DNA of 7,914 nt from Oscillospiraceae bacterium (GCA_029004655.1 JAQVYP010000079.1:1-7914), one strand, 5' to 3'. Counted from the first letter of the stretch, positions 1 to 6,961 are shown. Translations and numbers: made by a program. Notes: generated from the sequence alone by a model not told the origin.

Positions 1-290
1 AATGTTGTAAGATAAGATTTTCCACCCGCATCATCATATATTCCATCGGACTTAAGCTTTTCAAGCACTGTAACAAAATCTATAACCTGACTTTGTGTGC
101 TCATTGAGGTTAAAACCTCGAATATTTTTTTGTTTTGCGGGATATAAAAATGGTCTGGTCTAAGCTTGTCCATTACCATATTTATACTTAAGGGATCAAT
201 TAAAATTGCCCCCAACACAGACTGCTCTGCCTCGCTTGAAAACGGCAGACCAGCTCCCTCAATTTCAAGGGTGTCACGGTTTATTGCCAT
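1..290 (-). CDS. dnaB: Replicative DNA helicase DnaB, N-terminal part (runs off the window)
   Basis: This is the 5' end of the replicative helicase gene, about 96 codons before the window edge. The hexameric helicase unwinds DNA at the fork and recruits primase. The protein starts MAINRDTLEIEGAGLPFSSE and continues with AEQSVLGAILIDP, the helix typical of the DnaB N-terminal domain. A segment ending DHFYIPQNKKIFEVL follows, then a VIDFVTVLEKLKSDG stretch that matches the usual 'D.vtv.e.L...g' pattern. The ATP-binding RecA-like domain lies outside the window. The ATG at 290-288 is preceded by GGGGAG (304-299) with 8 nt spacing, which supports this start. The gene follows rplI after 35 bp with no terminator, a common Firmicutes arrangement, and is probably co-transcribed with it. 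Confidence 0.95.
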   Translation of the reverse strand, partial: MAINRDTLEIEGAGLPFSSEAEQSVLGAILIDPLSINMVMDKLRPDHFYIPQNKKIFEVLTSMSTQSQVIDFVTVLEKLKSDGIYDDAGGKSYLTT

Positions 291-325
291 AAGTAAAGCT
301 CCCCTTTGCCGATGTGCATCTGCAA

Positions 326-766
326 TTATTCTGTTACTTTTATATTAACTGAAGCACTAATGCCACTGTATATTTTTGCTTCAGCGGTATATTCGCCGTA
401 TGCCTTAATTTCGTTCATACTGATTTTTCTGCGATCGATTGCAACACCGCATTGTGATTCGATTTCTGACGCAATTTCTTTTGTTGTAACAGAGCCGAAC
501 AGTTTTCCGCTAGAGCCGGCCTTTGCATGAATAATAATTTCCTTGCCATTAATCTTTTCCGCTGCGTCCATTGCTGCTTGACGTTCCTCTGCAATATGAT
601 GTGCCAACGCCGCATCTCTGTTTTTCAGCTCATTCATAGCTGTTGCATTTGCCTCAATAGCCAAATTTCTTGGGAACAAATAATTCCTGGCATATCCGTC
701 CGATACATTAATAAGCTCGCCCTTTTTACCTTGCCCCTTAACATCCTTGTTTAATATTACTTTCAT
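326..766 (-). CDS. rplI: 50S ribosomal protein L9
   Basis: L9 binds 23S rRNA near the base of the L1 stalk and helps maintain reading frame. The 146-residue product has the family's usual length. It begins MKVILNKDVKGQGKKGELIN, and the signature GYARNYLFPRNLAIEA follows. A charged connecting helix (about residues 45-75) and a C-terminal domain containing GKLFGSVTTKEIA and RRKI come next. The open frame extends three codons further to a TTG at 775-773, inside the gdpP stop. I chose the ATG at 766-764 because AAAGGA (781-776) lies 9 nt upstream of it but directly abuts the TTG, and because family members start MKVIL. The gdpP stop codon is only 5 bp upstream, so translational coupling is likely. 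Stop TAA. Confidence 0.97.
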   Translation of the reverse strand: MKVILNKDVKGQGKKGELINVSDGYARNYLFPRNLAIEANATAMNELKNRDAALAHHIAEERQAAMDAAEKINGKEIIIHAKAGSSGKLFGSVTTKEIASEIESQCGVAIDRRKISMNEIKAYGEYTAEAKIYSGISASVNIKVTE

Positions 767-771
767 TTTTT

Positions 772-2757
772 TCAATCCTTTCGGTGGATATTTTCAGTGA
801 CTGACTGATTGGCTTTATACTCATTAATTGCATTAATAAGTTTTAATTTTGCTTCTTCAAAGTCCTTTGTAGCCAGCTGGCATGCAGCCATTGTGCGATG
901 TCCTCCGCCGCCAAGCGACTCCATAATAAGCTGAACATTAACACTGCCAAGGCTTCTTGCAGAAATGTTAATTTCATCTCCGAGTCTGCACAAAACGAAC
1001 GAGCTTTGCACACCGTTAATACCTAGTAATTCATCAGCAGCCTGAGATGTTGCAAGCTTAGTGTTTTCATCTTGAACTTGGTTTTCTGCAATTGCACAGT
1101 CATCATAAAGCTCTGCTGACGCAACAATATTTGCACGTTGGCGGTATGACGGCATGGAGCCTGAAAACAATTTTTTAACAGAAATCGGATCTGCACCGCG
1201 GTTTCGCAAAAACGCTGAAGCCTCAAATGTTCGGACCCCGGTATGCATAACAAAATTACGTGTATCCAGCATAATTCCGGCAAGCAATGCTTCTGCCTCG
1301 ATTTGCCCAACGCATTTTGGATTGATGTACTGCAATAATTCGGTAACCATTTCGCAGGTTGACGATGCTCCTGCCTCATGGTAAAAAATCACGGCATTAT
1401 CTATATAATCCACCGCTTTACGATGATGGTCAATAACAACAACATTTTGACAAGCTCTATAAATATCTGAATTCTCAAGGAACATCGGTCTATGTACATC
1501 GGTAATTATCAGCAATGTATCACGGTTAATTTCCCCTAATAAATCGGCCCCGTCACTGATTGCACAATCGGCGCCGATACTTTCAATTCTTTTCATCAAC
1601 GGCTTTGCCATGGATTTATCCTTGTCCATGACTATGTATGCTTCCTTGCCCATTGAACGGGCGGCGCTGTACAGTCCGAACGAGGCGCCAAAGCAATCGA
1701 GGTCCGCAAATCTATGCCCCATGATAATGATGCGGTTGCTGCTTTCCATAAGTTCGCGCAAAGCTGAGGCCACAATTCTGGCTCTCACCTTTGTCCGTTT
1801 TTCAACAGCATTTGAAAGCCCGCCAAAAAATTTGAATTCATTATTCTGATTTTTAATAACTGCTTGGTCCCCGCCGCGTCCAAGTGCCATATCCAGTGCT
1901 TGATTGGCAAGCTCTTCGCACTCTGCATAAGTGGCTCCGCCACGTCCGGCACCAATAGAAAGCGTTGCGCTTGCCTCGCCGAATCTGTGTTCTCGAACAG
2001 TTTTTAAAATACTGAATCGGCTTTCGATTAGATCTGTTAAACTTCTCTCATCCAAAACCATTAAGTATTTGTCACCTGTCATTTTACGGATTATACCAGT
2101 GGTTTGAGAGCTCCATTTTTCGATTTCTGTTTGAATGGTGCTTTTAAAAGCTGCAATTTCACTGTCTCTTGCATTTTTGGTTATTTCATCAAGGTTATCA
2201 AAAGTAATCACAGTTACAACAGGACGCGACTGAGTATACTCAAACGCTGTCTTTTTATAGTTTGTTTGATCAAATAAATAATAAACATCAAGTGTATCCG
2301 ACGCGCGATTTATCGGTGAGCGGTAAATTGCAAATATCTTGTCACACAGCATTATTTCAGACTGCCTTGCAATTTTAAGCTGCTCACAAGAATCGCTACC
2401 GATAAGTGATTCTAATTTGCTCCCAACAATTTTCTCAGCATTGGAAATTGAGTTTTCAAATGTACTGTTATACCAAACGATTTCTCCGCTTCCTGTTGCA
2501 ATCATAACCGGAACTTTCAATTCCCAAAGGGCTTTTGATTCTGATGATGATAAATCATTAGATACATAGTTTACAATCTCGCCTAATTTATTCTGCATGC
2601 TGATTAATCTATAAACAGCAAGCGCAGCAGACGTTATTGTAAATATAAGCGACACTAAGAAAGCCCGTTTGTCAAAAAGCAAGGCAACAATTGTGTTTAT
2701 TATCATAAAGATAATAAACACAAAATATATAGCGCCCATACTCCAAATTCTTTTCAT
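772..2757 (-). CDS. gdpP: Cyclic-di-AMP phosphodiesterase GdpP (DHH/DHHA1 family, membrane-anchored)
   Basis: GdpP hydrolyses cyclic di-AMP to pApA at the membrane and so sets a second messenger that controls potassium/osmolyte balance and wall homeostasis. The 661-residue protein has the complete family architecture. Two membrane segments (about 8-28 and 31-53) are followed by a PAS-like domain (about 75-165) and a degenerate GGDEF domain (about 175-305). In that domain the catalytic motif is replaced by TGDKYLMVLD, and GRGGDQAVIK marks its end. The DHH domain (about 340-500) has H348, D352 and D354 in GHRFADLDCFG, D420 in ITDVHRP, D443-H444-H445, and D498 in LDTRNF. The DHHA1 domain (about 555-650) carries GGGGH at 616-620. 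All expected metal ligands are present, so it should be active. The ATG has only a weak SD (AAAGTGG, 2773-2767, 9 nt spacing). It lies 48 bp after the RNase J gene. Confidence 0.97.
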   Translation of the reverse strand: MKRIWSMGAIYFVFIIFMIINTIVALLFDKRAFLVSLIFTITSAALAVYRLISMQNKLGEIVNYVSNDLSSSESKALWELKVPVMIATGSGEIVWYNSTFENSISNAEKIVGSKLESLIGSDSCEQLKIARQSEIMLCDKIFAIYRSPINRASDTLDVYYLFDQTNYKKTAFEYTQSRPVVTVITFDNLDEITKNARDSEIAAFKSTIQTEIEKWSSQTTGIIRKMTGDKYLMVLDERSLTDLIESRFSILKTVREHRFGEASATLSIGAGRGGATYAECEELANQALDMALGRGGDQAVIKNQNNEFKFFGGLSNAVEKRTKVRARIVASALRELMESSNRIIIMGHRFADLDCFGASFGLYSAARSMGKEAYIVMDKDKSMAKPLMKRIESIGADCAISDGADLLGEINRDTLLIITDVHRPMFLENSDIYRACQNVVVIDHHRKAVDYIDNAVIFYHEAGASSTCEMVTELLQYINPKCVGQIEAEALLAGIMLDTRNFVMHTGVRTFEASAFLRNRGADPISVKKLFSGSMPSYRQRANIVASAELYDDCAIAENQVQDENTKLATSQAADELLGINGVQSSFVLCRLGDEINISARSLGSVNVQLIMESLGGGGHRTMAACQLATKDFEEAKLKLINAINEYKANQSVTENIHRKD

Positions 2758-2805
2758 AAGGATTTACCACTTTCATCCAATGCAAAACGGAAACAAATTT
2801 TATAT

Positions 2806-4833
2806 TTATATTTCCATTATAATTGGAAGTATCATAGGACTGCGACGTGTTTTTTCATAAAGAAATTTTGAGATAGCGTCACGAACTTTTGTTTTAATAG
2901 CATTCCATTCGCGAATATTTGTCACATAGCATTGTTCAATTACCTTACATGCGACTTCACGAGCATCGTCTAGAAGTTGTTCTGACTCTTTAACATATAC
3001 AAATCCACGGGATATGACATCAGGTCCGGCAACAACTTCACCTACCGAAGAATCCATTGTTATTACAACAACGATAATTCCATCCTCAGCCAAATGCTTA
3101 CGGTCACGCAGTACTATACTTCCAACATCACCAACACCAAGTCCGTCAACCAAGACACGACCTGCCGGAACAACTTCCACAACTTTCATGCTGTTTTTGG
3201 TAAGTTCGATTACAGAACCAATATCCGTGATTAATATATTTCCATGCGGAATACCCAATAATTCGCCAAGCTTTGCATGTTTAACTAAATGCTTTTGCTC
3301 ACCATGAACAGGTATGAAAAACTTTGGCTTTACAAGGCTTAACATCATTTTAAGCTCTTCTTGACATGCGTGCCCCGAAACGTGGACATCATACATTTTT
3401 TCATATACAACCTCGGCACCGAGTTTTAAAAGCTCATTAATTACTTTACCAACCAGTTTTTCGTTACCTGGAATTGGAGTGGCAGAAATAATAATCATGT
3501 CTTCCGGAGTGATCTCCACCTGCCTATGATCACTAAATGCCATTCGGTGAAGTGCCGACATGGGCTCTCCCTGGCTACCAGTTGTGATAAGAACAATCTG
3601 ATCATTTTTATATTTTTTAATAAGTTCGAGCTCGATCAAAACACCATCAGGTATTTTTAAATATCCAAGTTCAGTTGCAACGCTAACTACATTAATCATA
3701 CTGCGTCCCGAAACAGCCACCTTGCGTCCGCATCTTACCGCTTCATCAACAATTTGCTGAACACGGTAAATGCTTGAAGAGAACGTAGCAACAATTATGC
3801 GCTTACCTTCTGCCTTCCTGAACAGATTTGAAAATGATTCTCCCACAATACGCTCTGACGGGGTAAATCCCGGCCTTTCAGCATTTGTTGAATCAGAAAG
3901 AAGAGCCAAAACGCCCTCTTTGCCTAGCTCTGCAAAACGAGCAAGATCAATCATTCCACCGTCGACTGGTGTAGTATCAATTTTAAAATCTCCTGTTTCA
4001 ACAACAAGTCCTGCAGGACAACGAATTGCGAGTGCAACAGCATCAGGAATCGAGTGATTAACATGAATAAGTTCAATAGAGAAGCAACCCAGCGTTATAA
4101 CATCTCCGGCGTTTATAATATTAAGTTTAGCACCTGCTAAAAGCCTGTGCTCTTTAAGCTTTCCGGAAATAAGTCCGATTGCAAGCGGTGTTGCATAAAT
4201 AGGAACATTGAAATTTTTGAGTAAATAAGGAATTCCACCGATATGATCTTCATGACCATGCGTTATCACAAGTCCTTTGATTTTATCGGCATTTTTCAAA
4301 ACATACGAGAAGTCAGGTAAAACAATATCAATTCCCGGCATCTCTTCGTCTGGGAATGACATTCCGCAATCTACCAAAAACATATCGCCGCCGTATTCAT
4401 AAAGCGTAATGTTCTTTCCAATTTCGTTGAGTCCGCCAAGCGGAATTATTCTGAGCGGCTTAACCTGTGCCGAAGTAGGATTGGTCTTTCTTCTTTGAGA
4501 GCGATGATTGTACTGGTGATTTGGCTTAGTATTAGTAGTATTTGCGACAGCGTTATTGCCGGTAGCGTTATTAGCAGTTGAGTTATTTGCTGCTTTATTA
4601 GCCGTCGTTGCTTTGTTATTCGGAACCGATCTGTTTGGTGTAGCCGCCTTGTTAGTTGCAGCCGCTGTGTGAGTTGTTGCTCTTTTAGTTGTTGCTCTGT
4701 TAGTTGCAGCCGCTGTGTTAGTTGTTGCTGCTCTGTTTGGTGTTGATTTGTTAGACGCAGCTGTTTTATTAGTTGCATCAAAATTTGTTGCAGCAGTATT
4801 TTTTACTGCTGCATTATTTGTTTCGTTTGCCAT
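2806..4833 (-). CDS. rnj: Ribonuclease J with a long low-complexity N-terminal extension
   Basis: RNase J is a metallo-beta-lactamase/beta-CASP enzyme with 5'-3' exonuclease and endonuclease activity in mRNA decay and rRNA maturation. The core begins near residue 126 (PLRIIPLGGLNEIGKN). Zinc ligands appear in order: H192, H194, D196 and H197 in THGHEDHIGG, H260 in HVNHSIPDA, D282 in GDFKID, H488 in SGHACQEEL and H510 in PVHGE. Their spacing fits B. subtilis RNase J1 closely. The beta-CASP domain is about 310-450, and the C-terminal domain after about 560 is complete. The protein is 675 aa against about 555 usual. The excess is residues 1-125, an Ala/Asn/Thr/Lys-rich tail with internal repeats that ends in a basic patch (HRSQRRK). 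GGAGGT (4848-4843), 10 nt before the ATG, is a strong SD and supports translation of the tail. This is probably the first gene of the operon with gdpP, rplI and dnaB. Confidence 0.96.
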   Translation of the reverse strand: MANETNNAAVKNTAATNFDATNKTAASNKSTPNRAATTNTAAATNRATTKRATTHTAAATNKAATPNRSVPNNKATTANKAANNSTANNATGNNAVANTTNTKPNHQYNHRSQRRKTNPTSAQVKPLRIIPLGGLNEIGKNITLYEYGGDMFLVDCGMSFPDEEMPGIDIVLPDFSYVLKNADKIKGLVITHGHEDHIGGIPYLLKNFNVPIYATPLAIGLISGKLKEHRLLAGAKLNIINAGDVITLGCFSIELIHVNHSIPDAVALAIRCPAGLVVETGDFKIDTTPVDGGMIDLARFAELGKEGVLALLSDSTNAERPGFTPSERIVGESFSNLFRKAEGKRIIVATFSSSIYRVQQIVDEAVRCGRKVAVSGRSMINVVSVATELGYLKIPDGVLIELELIKKYKNDQIVLITTGSQGEPMSALHRMAFSDHRQVEITPEDMIIISATPIPGNEKLVGKVINELLKLGAEVVYEKMYDVHVSGHACQEELKMMLSLVKPKFFIPVHGEQKHLVKHAKLGELLGIPHGNILITDIGSVIELTKNSMKVVEVVPAGRVLVDGLGVGDVGSIVLRDRKHLAEDGIIVVVITMDSSVGEVVAGPDVISRGFVYVKESEQLLDDAREVACKVIEQCYVTNIREWNAIKTKVRDAISKFLYEKTRRSPMILPIIMEI
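4651..4718 (-). repeat. 48-bp-period tandem repeat inside the RNase J gene
   Basis: A 20-bp block (GTTAGTTGCAGCCGCTGTGT on the plus strand) occurs identically at 4651-4670 and 4699-4718. The sequence after each copy is also similar. The 48-bp period equals 16 codons, so copy-number change would keep the frame. In the protein it gives two related 16-residue units containing TAAATNR and TAAATNK (around residues 40-71). Less regular Ala/Thr/Asn units flank them. Confidence 0.75.
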
Positions 4834-4885
4834 TAAATAAAAACCTCCATTTTTTTTAATTTTGAATTTAAGTATATTGTTAAAG

Positions 4886-4909
4886 GCACAGGGTAACTCT
4901 CCCCTATGC
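4886..4909 (-). promoter_or_regulatory. Hairpin in the RNase J mRNA leader, near the start codon
   Basis: On the minus strand GCATAGGG pairs with CCCTGTGC around an 8-nt loop, giving 8 pairs including one G.U. On the plus strand that pair would be C.A, so the fold favours minus-strand RNA. It lies about 53 nt upstream of the RNase J ATG and 38 nt before its SD. Autoregulation of RNase J through its leader is possible but inferred. Confidence 0.45.
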
Positions 4910-4951
4910 TAAAAAAATCAAGATTGCCATTATAAGAATAAGACATAAAAC

Positions 4952-4967
4952 GGGACCATTCGGCCCC
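4952..4967 (-). promoter_or_regulatory. GC-rich hairpin in the RNase J leader (possible attenuator)
   Basis: On the minus strand GGGGCC-GAAT-GGTCCC forms a 6-bp stem (one G.U) with a 4-nt loop, in otherwise very AT-rich sequence. A moderately U-rich stretch (GTTTTATGTCTTATTCTTAT) follows it. This is not a clean terminator because the stem is short and the U-tract is broken. It could act as an attenuator or pause site. Confidence 0.35.
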
Positions 4968-5090
4968 AACAATTGATTTTTTGTAAATGGTTGCAAAAAC
5001 CTAAGTGACATAAAATTCTGTAAAAAAGAGACTCAATTATCAATCTACATTAGACTTGTGTCACTTTAACTATAAACTTACTCACTCTAC

Positions 5091-5119
5091 ATAATACTGG
5101 AATATCTTGTCTGTGTCAA
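5091..5119 (-). promoter_or_regulatory. Sigma-A type promoter for the RNase J operon
   Basis: On the minus strand TTGACA (5119-5114) and TATTAT (5096-5091) are separated by exactly 17 bp, an almost perfect housekeeping promoter. The start would be near 5084, which gives a leader of about 250 nt before the RNase J ATG at 4833. No other good minus-strand promoter was seen between here and the gene. Confidence 0.7.
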
Positions 5120-5286
5120 GTGCAAGCTGTAATAATCCTCCTCTTTAAATGTTACTTATTAAGATGATAAATTTATTATTGCTCAAAAAAATATATATAA
5201 ACATAACACCATCAAATCACAAATAAAGAATTTTTTAATATAACAGCTTGTATTTTTATATTATAATATGTTTATGTCACTGATTA

Positions 5287-5589
5287 TTACGCAAAAGAAG
5301 CGCCGACTATCAATCTGTAAAGATTCTCTACTAAATATTTTTTGTATCTATCAGATATTTGACCGCAGTGTATGTGTTTTTCCATCGCACTCCGGCCAGT
5401 TAGCCAATTGATGCCTCTGCTTCGTGTGGTTTCTAACACTTGTTTATATCTTATACTAATTCCAAATAAAAACCAACCAATCTTCGCGGTCTTTTGTTTG
5501 CGAGACTGCGTTGTCGTTCTCGGCGGGCGATAGCCCGCCTTCGTCCTCCGCCTTGTCTCACGAACAAAATCCTCGCAAATCTTGGTCAC
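5287..5589 (-). other. Doubtful 100-codon ORF overlapping the palindromic element
   Basis: This frame starts with GTG inside the palindromic element and has no Shine-Dalgarno sequence (the bases before GTG are AT-rich, without purine clusters). The first 45 or so residues simply translate the palindrome and are rich in Arg, Thr and Lys. The remainder (about residues 46-100, 5452-5287) has a more protein-like composition and contains SAMEKHIHCGQISDRYKKYL. I do not recognise a family. It may be chance, or the remnant of a longer reading frame cut by the inserted element. The stretch from 5120 to 5286 is AT-rich and shows no gene. Confidence 0.2.
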
Positions 5590-5608
5590 TTTTTAATTGG
5601 AATTAGTA
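5454..5608. mobile_element. MITE-like 155-bp near-palindromic element
   Basis: The ends are perfect 12-bp inverted repeats: TACTAATTCCAA (5454-5465) and TTGGAATTAGTA (5597-5608). The symmetry continues inward imperfectly, for example TTTTGTTTGCGAGAC against TTTTGTTCGTGAGAC. It centres on a perfect hairpin GGCGGGC-GATA-GCCCGCC (5522-5539), at the exact midpoint of the terminal repeats. A TTA triplet lies immediately outside each end (5451-5453 and 5609-5611), as a 3-bp target duplication would. The interior is more GC-rich than its surroundings. No transposase is encoded, so any mobilisation would be in trans. A fixed structured RNA or REP-like repeat is the alternative. Confidence 0.5.
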
Positions 5609-5631
5609 TTAGTTTGCTTTTTTTGAACATG

Positions 5632-5697
5632 AAAAAATCCCCTTATAGTAGGTCTTGAAATCTTTTTGCTATTTCAAGTGTCTACTATATGGGGATT
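5632..5697 (-). terminator. Long hairpin intrinsic terminator after the 3D-domain gene
   Basis: The outer stem pairs AATCCCCTTATAGTAG (5636-5651) with CTACTATATGGGGATT (5682-5697), 15 of 16 positions. The inner stem is CTTGAAAT (5654-5661) with ATTTCAAG (5671-5678), around a 9-nt loop. On the minus strand the stem runs straight into TTTTTT (5637-5632). It begins 36 bp past the stop codon of the 3D-domain gene. No T-tract follows it on the plus strand, so it works for minus-strand transcripts. Confidence 0.85.
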
Positions 5698-5733
5698 ATA
5701 TCATTAATAGCAGCGGCTTAAATATTTCTGTAA

Positions 5734-6798
5734 CTAGTTAAGAACATATATTTCAACTTGCCTACGGCCAAAGTTTATGCACTCGGATCTGGTGTTGAAG
5801 AACAAATCGGCGACTGTATTGTTATTGTAATTAACAAATCCGCCGGTGTCTGCCGCAATAGCATATCCGTATACATATTTACCATCGGTCGAAACGATAT
5901 ACAGTTTTGAACCATAAGGTATCACTTTGGGATCAACTGCAATATATCCGGGTCTTGGGGCAACTCCTGTAGAAGTTTTAGTTCCGGTATAATATGCAGT
6001 ACCACTTCCGGTAACAACCTTAGAATAACTGATAGGTCGTCCGCTTACATCCAACTCGATTGGAGTGCTTGGCTCAATTTCCGAAATACAAGCTACTTTA
6101 TCACTTGTCGATACCGCTTTTGTACCAACTGTTTGTGTACTATTAACTGGTTCCGTTACTAACTCTTCACTAACTAATGTTGTTTCTGTAACTACTCCGT
6201 TAACAAGCTTTTTACAATAGGTAACAAGCTTAACTCCATCAGCACCCTCTGTTACCGTTGTTTTCCCTTTGGCAATAGCAGACGAATAAACCGTTTCACT
6301 ATTTTTCGGCACAGACTCCGAAAGAGTTTCATAAAGATAATCAACAGGTATTACATCAATTATGAGACCGGCTGATAGAGGATAATCCAAATCGTAATTA
6401 ATCATATCGTCTTGGTCATGAGATACACCTGCTTGTTCTAATGCATCAGAGACTGTGCCTGAGGGTATTTTAACAACTGTTGTTTTATCTCCAACAGTAA
6501 CTGCTACATCAAATAAACGGTTGATAGTTATTTCCGTTATTCCACCGTTTTTTAATGTTATAACTTGGTCTGAATCATCAACATCAACGCCAGCGGCCAT
6601 AAGGATTGCAGATGCATCGGTACTCATCGTTCTGAATGTGAACGATGAATCACCTTCGTGAATTACAACTGTGTTTCTGAATGTGAAAAGCATCACAATT
6701 GCTACCGCCAACGTAACCAAAAATATAGTCAACGCAGTTTTTCTTAATAAAAATCCTCTTATTAATCTTGCTGTGCAATTACTTAACTTATTTAACAT
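5734..6798 (-). CDS. YabE/YocH-type cell-wall protein with DUF348, G5 and 3D domains
   Basis: This is a probable peptidoglycan-active protein, anchored or secreted outside the membrane. The 354-residue product has a basic N-terminus and one hydrophobic segment (about 21-39), either a membrane anchor or an uncleaved signal. Two DUF348-like repeats (about 42-85 and 95-145) are followed by a G5-like domain (about 152-227) and a C-terminal 3D domain (about 262-352). The 3D domain has GTAYYTGTKTSTGVAPRPG, VDPKVIPYGSKLYI, YAIAADTGG, DLFF and FGRRQVEIYVL. The three aspartates that name the domain are D289, D317 and D331. 3D domains resemble the lytic transglycosylase MltA, and relatives such as YocH and Rpf/YabE proteins act in wall remodelling. 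AAGGAG (6810-6805) lies 6 nt before the ATG. It is apparently monocistronic, with its own promoter, structured leader and terminator. The exact enzymatic activity is inferred. Confidence 0.9.
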   Translation of the reverse strand: MLNKLSNCTARLIRGFLLRKTALTIFLVTLAVAIVMLFTFRNTVVIHEGDSSFTFRTMSTDASAILMAAGVDVDDSDQVITLKNGGITEITINRLFDVAVTVGDKTTVVKIPSGTVSDALEQAGVSHDQDDMINYDLDYPLSAGLIIDVIPVDYLYETLSESVPKNSETVYSSAIAKGKTTVTEGADGVKLVTYCKKLVNGVVTETTLVSEELVTEPVNSTQTVGTKAVSTSDKVACISEIEPSTPIELDVSGRPISYSKVVTGSGTAYYTGTKTSTGVAPRPGYIAVDPKVIPYGSKLYIVSTDGKYVYGYAIAADTGGFVNYNNNTVADLFFNTRSECINFGRRQVEIYVLN

Positions 6799-6908
6799 CG
6801 AATTCTCCTTTTCCGTTAATATGTGAAATTACAATCTCACTCAAGAGCATACAGTGGCGAACGGAAAAACTCACCACGTCCCCTGAAAGTAGCGTGCTTT
6901 TTAGCACT
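6799..6908 (-). promoter_or_regulatory. Structured 5' leader of the 3D-domain gene, candidate cis-regulatory RNA
   Basis: The roughly 110-nt leader predicted from the promoter can form three hairpins on the minus strand. H1 is GTGCT-AAAA-AGCAC (6907-6894), at the very 5' end. H2 is GTGGTGA/TCGCCAC (6877-6854) with a 10-nt loop. H3 is GTGAGAT/AATTTCAC-type (6840-6823), 7 pairs. The H2 loop region TTTTCCGTT (6868-6860) is perfectly complementary to AACGGAAAA (6817-6809), whose end overlaps the SD AAGGAG (6810-6805). One extra G.U pair is possible. H2 and H3 each contain a pair that is G.U on this strand and C.A on the other. Between H1 and H2 lies an unpaired GCTACTTTCAGGGGAC. I do not recognise a known riboswitch class. 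Confidence 0.5.
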
Positions 6909-6914
6909 AAATAG

Positions 6915-6943
6915 ATTATACTCACATATATGTAATGAGTCAA
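6915..6943 (-). promoter_or_regulatory. Sigma-A type promoter of the 3D-domain gene
   Basis: On the minus strand TTGACT (6943-6938) and TATAAT (6920-6915) are separated by 17 bp. The -10 box is perfect and the -35 box has five of six consensus bases. The start should fall near 6908, right at the first leader hairpin. Confidence 0.8.
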
Positions 6944-6947
6944 CTCA
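6924..6947. promoter_or_regulatory. Two palindromes within the promoter (operator candidates)
   Basis: TGAGT-CA-ACTCA (6936-6947) has perfect 5-bp arms and covers the -35 box. ACATATATGT (6924-6933) is a perfect 10-bp palindrome within the spacer. Their position would let a bound protein block RNA polymerase. TGAGT recurs on the minus strand in the spacer and in the leader. Confidence 0.35.
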
Positions 6948-6961
6948 CTATGTCTGTTATG

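Noticed and set aside
767..775. Alternative TTG start for rplI giving a 149-residue protein
   Set aside because: The SD (781-776) would directly abut this TTG, and family members begin at the MKVIL methionine encoded by the ATG at 766.
166..4057. Plus-strand ORFs opposite dnaB, rplI, gdpP and RNase J
   Set aside because: All lie antisense to conserved, fully supported genes and show no family resemblance.
4446..4781. 111-codon minus-strand ORF inside the RNase J gene
   Set aside because: It is a frame-shifted reading of the low-complexity RNase J tail (Gln/Leu/Thr repeats). The RNase J frame has the SD and continues into the conserved catalytic core.
4929..4934. Perfect TATAAT on the minus strand close to the RNase J gene
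   Set aside because: The hexamer 17 bp upstream is GGTCCC, far from TTGACA, and there is no extended -10 TG.
6799..6908. Known c-di-AMP (ydaO) riboswitch in front of the wall-protein gene
   Set aside because: ydaO riboswitches are common before wall hydrolases, but the leader is short and I could not find the characteristic conserved ydaO core segments.
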